Assembly: GCA_963675135.1 (NCBI GenBank)
Contig: OY776125.1
Span: 24,416,565-24,480,564 of the forward strand
Direction: 5' to 3'
DNA: 64,000 nucleotides
Origin: Galeopsis tetrahit
Lineage: Eukaryota; Streptophyta; Magnoliopsida; Lamiales; Lamiaceae
Made by a program: the position numbers and the translations under genes. The notes below the pieces were generated by a model that saw only the letters and a program-made list of their open reading frames with translations, made no database searches and had not been told where the DNA came from. Below are positions 20,320 through 32,307 of this stretch, one piece after another; the stretch's first letter is position 1, and each line of letters starts with the position of its first letter.

Positions 20320-22940
20320 TCAGCTTCCCTTCTGAGGTGGCTATGCGAGCTATAGCATCAGCTTGCGAATTTAACTCCCTCGGGACTTGCTCAATGTAAA
20401 TTTGCTCGAATTGCTCGAGTAAGTTCTTTACCAAACTTTGGTACTTCATCATCTATTCATGCCTTGCTTCATACTCCCCTTTAACCTGGCAGACGATCAA
20501 CTGTGAGTCGCTGTAGATTTTGAGCTGGCGGGCACCTACTGCCATTGCCATCTTTAAACCGGCAACCAATGCCTCGTACTCTGATTCATTATTGGTCGCC
20601 AAAAAGTCAAACCTTACGACTGATGCAAAATTTTATCCCAACGGACTTATTAAAATAATTTCAGCCCCTGCTCGAGTGCTCGTCGAAGAGCTGTCGACGA
20701 ACAAAGACCAGGGTTACACTTCTAGTTCCTTGTTCATATCTGGTGGGAATGTGAGTTCCACGATAAAATTGGCGAGCACTTGGCCTTTAACTGATGTTCT
20801 TGGCGAGAATGTCACACCAAATTGCCCAATTTCCACAGCCCATTTCAAAATTTTGCCCGTAGTATCTGACCTATGTAGGATTTGACGAAGAAGAAATGTT
20901 GTCAAAACCTCCACCTCGTGGTCGAAAAAATATGGCCTCAACTTCCTCACACTCATCACCAAAGCATATGCTAATTTTTATAAAGGGGCATACCTCAGCT
21001 CGACATCTCTCAGTGCTTGACTTACGTAATAAATTGGGAGATGAGTGGTTCCTCCAGCTCGGACGAGCACTGCGCTCATTGCATGTTGGCTTGCGGCGAG
21101 GTATAAGAAAAGTTTCTCCCCCGGGATCGGTTTTGATAATATTACTGGGTTGGCCAGATACCTCTTTAAATTACAAAATGCTTGCTCACACTCTATTGTC
21201 CACTCAAATTTTCCCTTCTTCAAAGCATCGAAGAAGGGCTTACAACGATCCCCAGTTTTTGCTATGAATCTGTTCAATGAAGCCAAACAATCAGTTAATC
21301 TTTGTATCTCTTTGACATTTCGTGGGCTTTGCATGTCGACGATGGCCTGTATCATGCTCGGATTCGCCTCTATTCCCCTTTGGCTGACCATGTGGCCCCA
21401 AAATTTTCCTGATTGGACCCCAAAGCTGCACTTCTTCGGGTTGAACTTCATACCATACTCTCGCATAATATCGAATGCCATTGCCAAATGCCGAGCATGA
21501 TCCTCTTTATATAAACTTTTCACGACGATGTCATCTATATAGACCTCCACCATCTTGCCTATCTGTTGTTCGAACATGGTGTTTACCAGCCTCTAATATG
21601 TAGCCCCGGCGTTTCTAAAACCAAATGGCATTCTCTTCCACACATACATATTTTGCTTAGTCATGAAGGCTGTGTGTTTGACGTCGTCCAGATGCATTGC
21701 AATCTGATGATACCCGGTGAAGGCATCCATGAACGTCAACAATTCGTGCTCGACAGTTTGATCGACCAAGTAGTCTATGTGTGGCATCGGAAAATTGTCC
21801 TTCGGACATGCTTTGTTCAAATATGTGAAGTCCACACATAATCTCCATGTACCCATTGGATTTTTTATGAGCACTGGGTTGGCCATCCAATGAGGCTCTG
21901 TGCCCGCAACTTTGATAAGTCTGTTATCCACCAATTTTTTGACCTCGCCTCCAAGGCTGCATATTTTTTTGGGCCGAATTTCCTTTGCTTTAGGTGAATA
22001 GGTTTATTACTCGCATCAATGTTCAGCCGATGACAAGCATACTACGTCTTAATGCCGATCATATCTACATGCGACCAAACAAAAACATCCAGATTTTATT
22101 TCAAAAATTCAAGAATCTCTGTTCGCAGGGGATCTGGTAGGTTTTTGCAGAGGAAAATTTCCCAATCTGGGTGATCGGAATTAACCAGAATTGCTTCCAG
22201 TTCTTCAAATGGTGTTGCTCGCTTGTTAGGCTCATAGATCCCTCGGATCATCAATTGGTCGCCTTATACTTGGATCAATTTCTCCTGGCTCAAAGCCTAT
22301 CCTTGGTTCTAGGTCAATATCCTCAGAACTAGGTTTGGCTATTTTCATAGACTCACTTTCAGTTTGGACAATTGACTGCTCGTCAATTTCCATCATATCA
22401 TTAGTATCATTCTCGTCGTTGTCCACACTAAAAAGTGTGACTAGACTCGCCTATTTCATACCTTTCTATAATTTTTTTGTCATTTTTTCTGGCACTTTTG
22501 CCGAGGTTGTCGCTTCTGGGGCCTTATCTTTATTATTTGGAAAGTGGTCCTCCATGAATTTCTGAGCGAATTTTATGATGCACAACCTTTCCCTTTTTTG
22601 ATCGCCCTTTACGATGATTGTTCCATTCAGAGTAGGCACTTTGACACAATTATAGTACGAATGAGCCACAACTTTAAATTCATTGAAAAAGGGTCTTCCT
22701 AAAAAACAATTATAGGAAGATGGATCATCGATAATTACAAAATCTACCATCCTAGCTAAAGCGATACTAGGAACATCTTCTGATTCTAGCTCTACGACTA
22801 ACCTTATCCTTCCGATGGGGTGCGACACTGCCCCCCAAAGCCAACTATAGCATCCTCGCACTCTTCAATATATTGGTAAAAATCCGTAATGATATCCAGT
22901 GTTTTCTTGAAGATAATATTCGCATATGAATTCGAGTCGA
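20320..22940 (-). pseudogene. Tat-type pol pseudogene (PR-RT-RH-aRH)
   Basis: The polyprotein is interrupted by several stops and frameshifts (for example near 22450, 21960, 21590, 20970 and 20640). The protease active-site triad reads Asp-Ser-Asn instead of Asp-Ser-Gly. The RT keeps its catalytic YIDD. This is the oldest LTR-element layer in the window, judged by the number of breaks and by being the outermost host. Confidence 0.75.
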
Positions 22941-22945
22941 CCAAC
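20320..22945 (-). mobile_element. Ty3/gypsy (Tat-clade-like) retrotransposon fragment
   Basis: Read on the minus strand: an aspartic protease region starting LVDSNSYANIIF (about 22938) and containing CFLGRPFFNEF; reverse transcriptase with WRLCVDFTYLNKACPKDNFP, FMDAFTGYHQI, KRMPFGFRNAGATY and the catalytic VYIDDIVVKS (about 21540); a first RNase H with PIYYVSQAL; then the linker KWAVEIGQFGVTF; and a second, archaeal-type RNase H (ATNNESEYEAL, YSDSQLIV, NSQADAIAR) to about 20320. A second RNase H after the Ty3 pol is characteristic of the Tat lineage (Retand/Ogre). Gag is cut off by copia element 1 at 22946, and no integrase or LTR is recognisable on the left. Confidence 0.85.
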
Positions 22946-24456
22946 TGTTGGTCCCAAGTTGAGTTAAGATTGAGTAAGCTAGTAAAAGTCTAGAGGGGAG
23001 GGGTGAATAGACTTTTAAAATTCTTTCAAAATATCAGAATATGCAATGCGGAATTTAGTTTTCTTATGTACTGTACTGTTCTTACTTAGCTCAGATCAGT
23101 ACTTTCAAAACAGTATGGGCCTTACTAGTTTATACTCAACTTTTAATCAGATCTTTAACTTTGTAAATTCTACTGTTCTTGGTTAAACAAATATCAAACA
23201 GAAAATACCAAACAGAAAAGTAAAGAACACAAGATTTTATAGTGGTTCGACAAATGTCTACATCCACTCTCACAATCCCAGTTGTGATGTTTTATTAACT
23301 CCTCCTTGAGTTTCTTGTGGCTTAAAGTCCCAAGACTAAGACTGTGATCTTATCGATTACACTCCCAAGTGTATCTTCGATCGACTAGTAATTCTACAAG
23401 TAACTAGCACACTTGTTTACAACAACACAAACTTTAAAATGAAAAGTAAAACTTCTCTGTGTTAGCCTTTGATTCTTCTCTTCAATTCAGTGGCTTTTCT
23501 TCTTTAATCTCCTTCAACTCTGTGAGTTCTTCTTGTGCTCTGCAGACTTGCTCTTCAATTGCTCTTAGATCAGTAATTGTTCAGTAGTAGCAGTAGTCTT
23601 TTCAAGTAGGAGATCTTACAGTATTTATAGAACTTAGTTTGACAGTTAGCAGTTTGTGAACTAACTCTCAACTAACTCTAAAAACTGTTTTTGTAACTTC
23701 TTCTTGTAACCGACTTTGTAACTTCCTTCCAAGTCAGCATCTCTTCAAATATATTCAGTTACACCTTAAATAAGTTTTCCAAACTTATTCTTCAATTTCA
23801 CCAAATCAGCACAGTAACTTACTGTTCTGATTTTTACTCTTCTGAGTCAGTCAGCACAGTAACTTCAAAACTGTTTAAAACTTCTCCATATTTCTTCTAA
23901 GCTCTTCTTCAACTCTTCTTGAAGTCTTCTTATTCTGAAGTAGTCCTCTGAGTCTTCATTAGTCTTCTGATTTTCATCTAATCTAGTGTTCTAAACTACT
24001 GTTCTGAACTTTACAATGCTGAATACAATAGAATACAAGTTTACAAATATAAAACCTATCTATACATCGACTGAACTATATACAGATGAGTATATCTAAG
24101 TCCTACACTATAAGCTGTCTATACAATACAAACATCAGCTTAGTTCCTAACAGTTCATATATCAGATTAGTAAACACAATAAGATCAGTAACCATATAAG
24201 ATCAGTAAACTTACATATAAGATCAGTAAGTATATATATATAAGATCAGTAACTCAGATTCAAATATCTCATATAAGATTAGTAAACTTATTCTCAGTTT
24301 CCATACTAAGATCAGTAATCTTATTTTTAGTTTCTCATCAGATGACTTAGTTAAGATGACTTAGAACCACATATATTACTAACTTTAAGTTGCTTTTGGC
24401 CATCAAAACATACAATCATCAACTAGAACATTGTTTATAGGATTCATATCCCAACA
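22946..24456 (-). repeat. 3' LTR of copia element 1
   Basis: It starts tgttggtccc and ends atcccaaca (TGTT...AACA termini) and is 1511 bp long. It matches both LTRs of element 2 over most of its length. The minus-strand TATA box (inverse of tatttata) is at 23622-23629, and the shared tagaggggaggggtgaatag module is at about 22991-23010. Confidence 0.9.
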
Positions 24457-24479
24457 ATTTCCCCCTTTTTGATGAAGCC
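24457..24479 (-). promoter_or_regulatory. 3' polypurine tract of element 1
   Basis: Directly internal to the LTR, the plus strand reads attt, five C, five T, gatgaagcc; on the element strand this is AAAAAGGGGGAAAT abutting the LTR. It is the expected plus-strand primer site for reverse transcription and is identical in elements 2 and 3. Confidence 0.85.
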
Positions 24480-24693
24480 AAAACTACTTAAATGTTAATA
24501 AATCAGTAGTTAAGTATGTAGTCAATCATAACAGTTCATCATTTCAGAAATTCAGATTCATATTCACATTAGATCAGATAATGCACATATTACACATAAT
24601 AACAAAATATGAAATGAACAAAAATACAGAAATAAAGATTAAGGTTAAGAAATGTTATCTTGTGAGCTTGTCCTTCATCTTCTTTCTTCAACT

Positions 24694-27600
24694 TCAGATC
24701 CTGAATGCAACATACATCCTTGCCTTGATATCCATCATATGTTGATGATCAGTGATTCCTTCTTCTTTGATAATCTCAGCAATTATGTTGTTAATCTCCT
24801 TGTAATCTGGTTCTCCATTCTCCAGTCTTGGAGGTTCCCAATTTGGTTCTTCAGGACATAAGATCTTTGTTTCAGCACGAGCAGCAACTTGTGCTATATC
24901 TTCCCAAAAATCTTTATCAATGTTCAGCATGAACTCTTCAAAATCAGCAAATTCAGCTTCTTTATCCAGATGATCATCAAACTTCTTCACAATGAAGTTT
25001 GCAATCTGCCATTTCTTCTTCAAATTTTTCCAATATTCCATATTTTCTGTTAGAACAATGAAATCAACAAAATTCTCATCTTGAAAATTTTCATCAAATT
25101 CTTTTCCTTCAGCTTTCCTCTGAGCATTCATCTTTCTCTTCAAAGCTGCAACTCTATTATCAAATCATGTTTTTAAGAACTTAACATCCTTTTCTTTCTT
25201 CTTTTTCAGCTCTGCTTCTTCAGCTTTCTTTTTCTTCAATATTTCAAGTATTTCTTGTTCTTCACTTGAAACACCAACTTTCAATTTGCTTCTTGATCTG
25301 GTAAGTCTACCAGTTTCTTCTTCTTCTTGTTCTTCATCAGACAAGACTAATTTTCTCTTCTTTTGAACAGAACTTTCAGCAATATCAGGTCTCTTCTCAA
25401 CAATTTCTTGACCTTGCTGTTTTTGTTGCTTCCTCGGTTTGATTTTCTCATTCAAACTTGCAATTTCTTCTTTCAACTCATCTTGACTCACAACCAATTG
25501 AGCTTGTTGTGACTGAGTTTGCTCCATTACTCTTCTTATCTTATCTTCCCCATTTTTGGCTTCATCATGCCACTCTTTCATGGGAGTTAAGTGTTGTTCC
25601 ATCTTGTCATGCAACACTTTAGATAAGTTCTTCTCTTGTAGTCTATGGAGATCATAAATCTTAGACATTGTATGCTCCATAACTCTGTCAATTGAGTTTT
25701 CAGAAATCATCTTATTCATTTTCTCAGTAGCTTCTTGGAACATTCTCATAGCTGCTTCCAACTTAGCTGTAAGCTCTTCATTCTGCTTTTTCAACATCTC
25801 AAAGCTCGAATTATCAGATTCCTTCTCAACAGGAACTGCTCTGATCTGTTCCTGCACATCTTTAGGAATAATAGGATCAGCAGACTGAAATGGAGTGCTT
25901 TCCATCTCTTCAACATTTAAATCTTGTTTCTCCAAAGCTTCTGTTTCTTCAATCACAACAGTGTTCTCAAACACTTCTGTTGCATTGTCAACATCTTCAT
26001 CAATTTCCATAATATTTTCTTCAACAATATGATCAGCCTCATCAACTACCCTTTCTGTACTTTCCATAAAAATATCATCATCTGCAGTAGTAGTTGCAAC
26101 CTTTTCCATAGAATACTTAATTCCTGTCAACCTTTCAACAAGTTGAACTACAGACTCTGGAGTTACTAGCTCAAGAAATGAGTTAACACCAGCTGCATGC
26201 ATCTGCTCTGCTTCCCAATCATCAAAGATTGGAGCACCACCCATACCTTCCATAACAGCCAAATTCTCTTTAAGAGTACTCCTCTTAAGATACACCCATG
26301 TGCCAATCCTAAGGAGCTTCTCAAACTCAACTAAGCTTTCATCCAATCCAGGAAATTGCTTCAACAAAGCCAATCTTAAATCTATCCTGATTCTGTTTTC
26401 CTTATCACAGATAGAATAATCCATTAAACCAGCAGGTTTAGGGGCAAAATATTCTGGTTCAGGGGATGATGAAATGTCAATTGGTACAGTAGAAGGTTCA
26501 AATTCATGTTCAGTAGAGTGATCATGAACTTGTATTGGGGAATGATGTGGAGTGGATTGATGTTGAGGACTTGAAATAGGGGTAGGTTGAAAAGTAGTGT
26601 TATGAGGGGATGAATGGGGAGTGTTCTGAGACACTGGAAAGTAGGGAGCTGATTCTTCAGAACATGAAGGTTGAGGGTTAATGGGATCTGCTGGGCTTGG
26701 ATCAGAATGTGAAGAGGTAGGAGATACATCAACAAGCCTTCTCCTAGCACTTCTCCTCTTGGTTCTCTTATGTAAAACAACAGGACTTGAATTACTAACC
26801 TCTTGCTCTTCAGAGCTTGCTTGCACCACAGTCTCAATAAACCGGACTGTTGGCTCTGAGGAAGCTGTAGCAGACCTTCCTCTCCTTGGTCTAGTACTGC
26901 TCGGATCATGCCTCGCCTTCGATCTAACCTCTGGTTGATTATCATCAGATCGATACATTGAAGCTCCAGATTCTTGTGGTTCAGGTTCTTGAGGTTGTTC
27001 CAAGGGGTGTTCTTGTTCAAATCGAACAGACTCCTTCTTCATCAAGAATTTTCCATGATGGAATTTCTTGGGATTACTCCAGTACGCCTTTTTGACAACC
27101 AACTGAGGCAACAAGATACTCAACTTGTTCCCGAACCCTAACTTCGATTTAATCGAAAATTCCATTGTATCCTCATCGAACAAAACTTTTTCTTTCTCAT
27201 TTAACAGTCTTTCTAAGAAAAATCCTTGCCAATCACCTTGCACTCGATCAATGATTGCGGCCATAATTCGGATTTTTGAACTTGATAGAGCATCCTGGCT
27301 ATGATGTTGCCCTAACAAACATTTTCCAGCTATGTCCATCAAAAATTGAAGACCAGTAGGAAGAACATCCTTCTTAAGATTGCTTAAGGACTCTGTTTCA
27401 ACACCCGACCATCTTCCTACACATTCTTTCTCTTCTCCTGCTTTGTAGGTCATAATATCCAATGGGCCTTGGGGTAAATCCAGCATAACTTCCAGAATTT
27501 CTCTTGTAATCGTGACCTTGTGCCCAGAAAGCATGGAGTGGACACCATTGTTATCACCTTTAAGCTGCAAATAAAATTCCATCGCCTCTGGTTCGTATAC

Positions 27601-27798
27601 ATTCATCGGAGATGATTCAAGAAACTTCCTTAGCCCGCACTCTTCGCACATCGTCAGAATTGCTTGGTTCTCAGCACTGTGTCGGCCATTGAAGTATACA
27701 ACATTTTCTACAAAGATTCCTTTTTCTTGAACCCAAAAATCAGAATCAAAAGTGCCTGCGACTTCGTTAGATTCACTGATAATGTTGATAATCGCCAT
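24694..27798 (-). pseudogene. ORF3 of element 1 (one premature stop)
   Basis: The minus-strand frame from the ATG at 27798 runs 877 residues to a TGA at 25165-25167 and continues in the same frame for another 149 residues to 24694. It aligns with the intact 1042-residue ORF3 of element 2 over its whole length. N-terminal domain: CGLRKFLE at about residue 55, ITREILEVMLDLPQG, and KIRIMAAI at about residue 178. The middle is Ser/Pro/Glu-rich, followed by a Lys/Glu-rich coiled coil with KKRKLVLSDEE. C-terminal domain: WQIANFIVKKF, EPNWEPPRLENG. The position between pol and 3' LTR is that of the env-like ORF of SIRE-type elements, but I see no transmembrane segment. Confidence 0.75.
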
Positions 27799-28993
27799 TT
27801 TAGAATTTAGTAGAAGATAAAGTATTGATTTCTAAGCGTTTTCGAGGTGAGAGATTTCCAGAATAGTAAGTAATGAAGATGAAGTTATGAGAGATCGTGT
27901 TTAATAAATTCAAACCAAATCTAGGGCTTGGATTGATTTTACTTAGCACGATGAGTGGTTAGGATTTACTCTCGAAATCTGTGAATTAAAAAAACGATAC
28001 AAATTCTAAGACCCTTCCAACTCTTGGAACCAAATTGTGTTTGATAAATACACCAACAAAAATTAGGTCAAAAATAGAGGAGTGTACTAATCTTCTCTAT
28101 TAGTAATCTAAAATTTGAGCAGTTTTTTACTTAGAATTATTCTAAGGCAAAATACTGTTCTGATGCATATCAGCACAGTAGTTTCCAACACTTTTTCACT
28201 TCATTTTCTTACTTTTAAAATATTAAAATGTACTTATCTGGATCAGCTGAGTACTGTGATCAGCTGAGTAAACTTCTTCAGACATCAGATCAGTAGTTGG
28301 GTCAGCACAGTAGTTTCAGATCAGTACCCAATACTTCTGTTTTCACCTTTTTGCTATCAGCACAGTAATCCTCAGATCAGTACTGTGTCAGATTAGTAGA
28401 ATTCTGTAGACAGATTATTAGTATCAAATCTTTCTGTAGACAGATTAGTAGTCAGATCAGTTCTGTAGAATAATTGAATTTGTAGTACGATCAGTTCTGT
28501 AGACAAATCAATTTATTAATCAGAACAAATCAGTAGACTAATATAGCCTGTAATCAGATCAGATTTGTAGACTTTCAAATCTGTAATCAGATCAGTTCCC
28601 CCTTCAGTGGAGAATTCCTCTTCTGTGCCTGTTTCACCTTGGTAGAAGTGTTAGCACAACATGTATAAGTGTAAAACAGTACAGATTAGTAACAATATGT
28701 TTAATTTAATGATCACATCAAGGTTTATGCTAAAGTGAATTAGTGTTCTGAGTCAACAAAAGGATCTTTAAGAAATCACAGATTCCCCCTTAATGTATGT
28801 TCTCAGTGTCCCTCAGCTTTACCAGCTTCCTCATCGGGATTAAGGTCACTTTAGTAACCTTGTTACCTGTTTTAAATGTAGTGGTCTGACATAGGGTTGT
28901 CTCTTCTGAATTTTGAGTTTTGATGTACTGCACTTAGTTTCTGCTTCATATTCCTCTTGGTATAAGATCAGTACCTGAAATGTTAGTACAATT
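27799..28993 (-). other. Non-coding spacer between pol and ORF3 of element 1
   Basis: About 1.2 kb with no ORF but strongly conserved in element 2 (44533-45726). It contains many gatcagta and cagcacagta motifs, a conserved segment gtggagaattcctcttctgt (about 28609), and two extra polypurine stretches on the element strand (inverse of gttcccccttc, 28596, and of gattcccccttaa, 28781). It may hold a leader, splice sites or a promoter for ORF3; none can be assigned. Confidence 0.6.
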
Positions 28994-31900
28994 CTATATA
29001 CATATAGAATCCATATCTATCAACCCTAGGCTAATGCATAACTCTCTAAATCTCAGTTCAACCAATGGTTTTGTAAAGATGTCAGCTCTTTGAATATCAG
29101 TATGAATCTTTTCCATCCTAATATTCTTATTTTCCACATGATCCCTAATAAAGTGATGTCTAATGTCAACATGCTTGCATCTAGTATGTAAAACGGGATT
29201 TTGTGTGATGGCAATGGCACTATTACTGTCACAATATATAGGTACATTAGATTCTACAATATTGTAGTCTCTGAGTTGTTGTATTAGCCAAAGAAGCTGA
29301 CTACAACAACTACCTGCAGCCATATATTCTGCTTCAGTAGTAGAAGTTGCCACACTTGTTTGTTTCTTTGAAAACCATGAAATGAGCTTAGTTCCTAAGA
29401 ATTGACATGAACCTGAAGTAGATTTTCTATCTATTTTGCAACCTCCAAAGTCCGAGTCTGAATAACCACTTAAGGATATATCATCATCTGCAGGATACCA
29501 TAATCCTCGATTAATGGTCCCCTTTAGATATTTCAATATCCTTTTGGCAGCTTCCAGATGACTTTCTTTGGGGTTTGCTTGAAATCTTGCACATACACCA
29601 ACAGAAAAAGCAATATCAGGTCTGCTGGCAGTTAGATAGAGTAGAGAGCCAATTAAAGCACGATAATGAGGTTGGTCAGAAGACTTACCTCTTTCATCAG
29701 GATCCATTCCGTATGTAGGTTGCATGGGCACACCAACTGTCTTACAGGTTTTAATACCAAATTTATCTAACAAATTCTTAGTGTATTTTGCTTGATTTAT
29801 AAAGATACCTTCTGAAGTCTGTTTTACTTGAAGACCAAGAAAATATGTCATTTCTCCCATCATAGACATTTCAAATTTACTTTGCATGAGTGTAGAAAAG
29901 CTTTCACTCAAGTTTTTGTTGGGTGATCCAAAGATAATATCATCCACATAAATTTGAACAAGTAATATATCATTACCTTCTTGTCTTCTAAACAAAGTTC
30001 TATCAACCTTGCCTTTAGTAAAACCATTTTCAAGTAAGAATAGAGAAAGTGTATCATACCAGGCTCTTGGGGCTTGTTTCAATCCATAGAGTGCTTTCTT
30101 TAACCTGTATACTTGGTGACTGTTCACTTCAAAACCAGGTGGTTGTTCCACATAAACTTCTTCAGCAAGTATACCATTCAAAAATGCACTTTTCACATCC
30201 ATTTGATACACAGTGAATTTCATATGAGCAGCATAAGCAAGAAACAATCTTATAGCTTCTAGTCTAGCTACAGGAGCAAAAGTTTCATCATAATCAATAC
30301 CCTCAGCTTGAGAGTAGCCCTGAGCAACTAATCTAGCTTTGTTTCTTACAACAAGATCATTTTCATCCCTTTTGTTCTTGAAAATCCACTTAGTGCCTAC
30401 AACATTATGATCACTAGGTCTATCAACAAGTTCCCAAACTTCATTTCTAGTAAACTGATTAAGTTCTTCTTGCATGGCTATAATCCAGTAACTATCACTT
30501 AAAGCTTCATTCACAGTTTTAGGCTCAATAGATGATAGAAAACAACACCATCAAAATAAAGATTTACTAGGTTCTTCTTGGGAATCAAACAATTGTTTTC
30601 TAGTTTTAACACCTTTACTAGAATCACCTAGAATCAGATCAGTAGAATGAGCAGACTTCCATGTCCTTCTATTCTTAACAGAAATGCTATCATCATTTAT
30701 ATCATGCACATCATCATGCAGATCAGTATCATTCATATCAACAGATTTGTTCATAGGAGAGGAGTCGTTCAATTCTGGTATATCAGAAGATTTAGATGAC
30801 TCACCTTTGTCTTTTACCTTTTCTTTATCAGAATTTTGATCTAGGACATTCAGGAAAGGATTTTATGCTTGTACAGATTCATATATTTCTGCATCATCAT
30901 CTTCATTGTTGGTTTGAAGCTTTAAATTGTTAATTTTCTTACTGAGCTGATGATCAGCAGAGTCCTGCACATACTCATCAAAGACTACATGGGGTATTTC
31001 TTCCACACATAGGGTTGAGTAATTAAACACTCTAAATGCTTTGCTTACAGAAGAGTATCCTAAGAATATCCCTTCATCAGCTTTTGCATCAAAAGCATTT
31101 AATTTACTTTTGCCATTGTTATGTATGAAACACTTACATCCAAAGATATGAAAATAAGAAACTCTTGGTTTTCTGCCTTTCCATACCTCATAAGGTGTTT
31201 TACCATGCACCTTATTAAGAGCACTTCGATTTTGGGAGTGGCAAGCTGTGTTAATAGCTTCTGCCCAAAATTTCTGAGGTGTGTTGAATTCTGCAATCAT
31301 GGCTCTGCAAGCTTCTTTTAGTGTTCTGTTTCTCCTTTCTGCAACACCATTTTGTTGAGGGGTTCTGGCTGCACTTGTTAGATGTTGTATGCCAGACTTA
31401 GAACAGTAGTCAGAAATGTAACAGTTAATAAACTCTGTCCCCTTGTCACTTCTTATCTTGACAATGGGTTGTCCCTTTTCAACCTGCAACCTCTTTAATA
31501 GATCTGGAAGTAGTGTTTGTGTATCACTCTTTTTGTGTAGAAAGACTACCCAAGTAAACTTAGAATAGTCATCTACAACAACTAGAGTATACCTTCTTCC
31601 ATTCAATGTAGGAGGTTTGATAGGACCATGAAGATCCATATGCAAGAGTTCTAAGACTCTGCTTGTTGAAAGAGTTGGAATGGACTTAAATGAAACCTTT
31701 ACATGTTTACCTTTTTGACAGGAGTCACACATTTGTGATTTGGAATAGATTTCATTTGGAATGCCCTCAACAAGATGTTCTCTAGCAATCTTGTTGATTA
31801 TCTTAAAGTTCAGGTGGCAGAGGCGTTTATGCCAGAGCCAACTGTTTTCTTTAGGACTCTTAGTAATAAGACAAGCATTCTTAGGACAACTATTCCAATT

Positions 31901-32272
31901 CACAATGTATACACTTCCTTGTCTTGTGCCAACAAGTAGAACATTGTGAGTCCTTTTGTCTATTATTTCACATCTTCTGGTCTTGAACTGAACTTTGTAT
32001 CCCCTGTCACAGAATTGAGATACAGATAACAAGTTATATTTCAAACCTTCAACATAGGAGACATCTTGGATTTCAACATCTCCATTCTTGATGAATCCAA
32101 ATCCTTTTGTGATTGCCATTGAGCTATCTCCAAAGATGACTTTTGGTCCTTCCTTCTCATGATAGTCAGTAAGCAAGGCCTTGGTACCAGTCATGTGGTG
32201 AGAACACCCACTGTCTATGTACCAGGTTTCACCAACTGAACCACCTTTCTTATACAAGTCCAGTCGATCCTA
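28994..32272 (-). pseudogene. pol of copia element 1 (PR-INT-RT-RH), two in-frame stops
   Basis: The minus-strand frame starts just after a TAG near 32272. Domains: protease WYIDSGCSHHMTG (about 32210); integrase zinc finger WHKRLCHLNFK...CDSC; integrase core with MDLHGP, IRSDKGTEF and GVAERRNR (D, D, E); RT with TPVARLEAIRLF-type motifs and IYVDDIIFG (about 29955); RNase H with YSDSDFGG, TTEAEYMAAG, YCDSNSAIAI and HHFIRDHVE. In-frame stops lie at 30863-30865 (TAA) and 30551-30553 (TGA), both in the integrase-RT linker. All catalytic motifs are intact. The integrase zinc finger keeps the second His that element 2 has lost. Confidence 0.85.
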
Positions 32273-32307
32273 CAAGGTAGTGATCTTAATAATTTAGGTA
32301 CCCTTAT

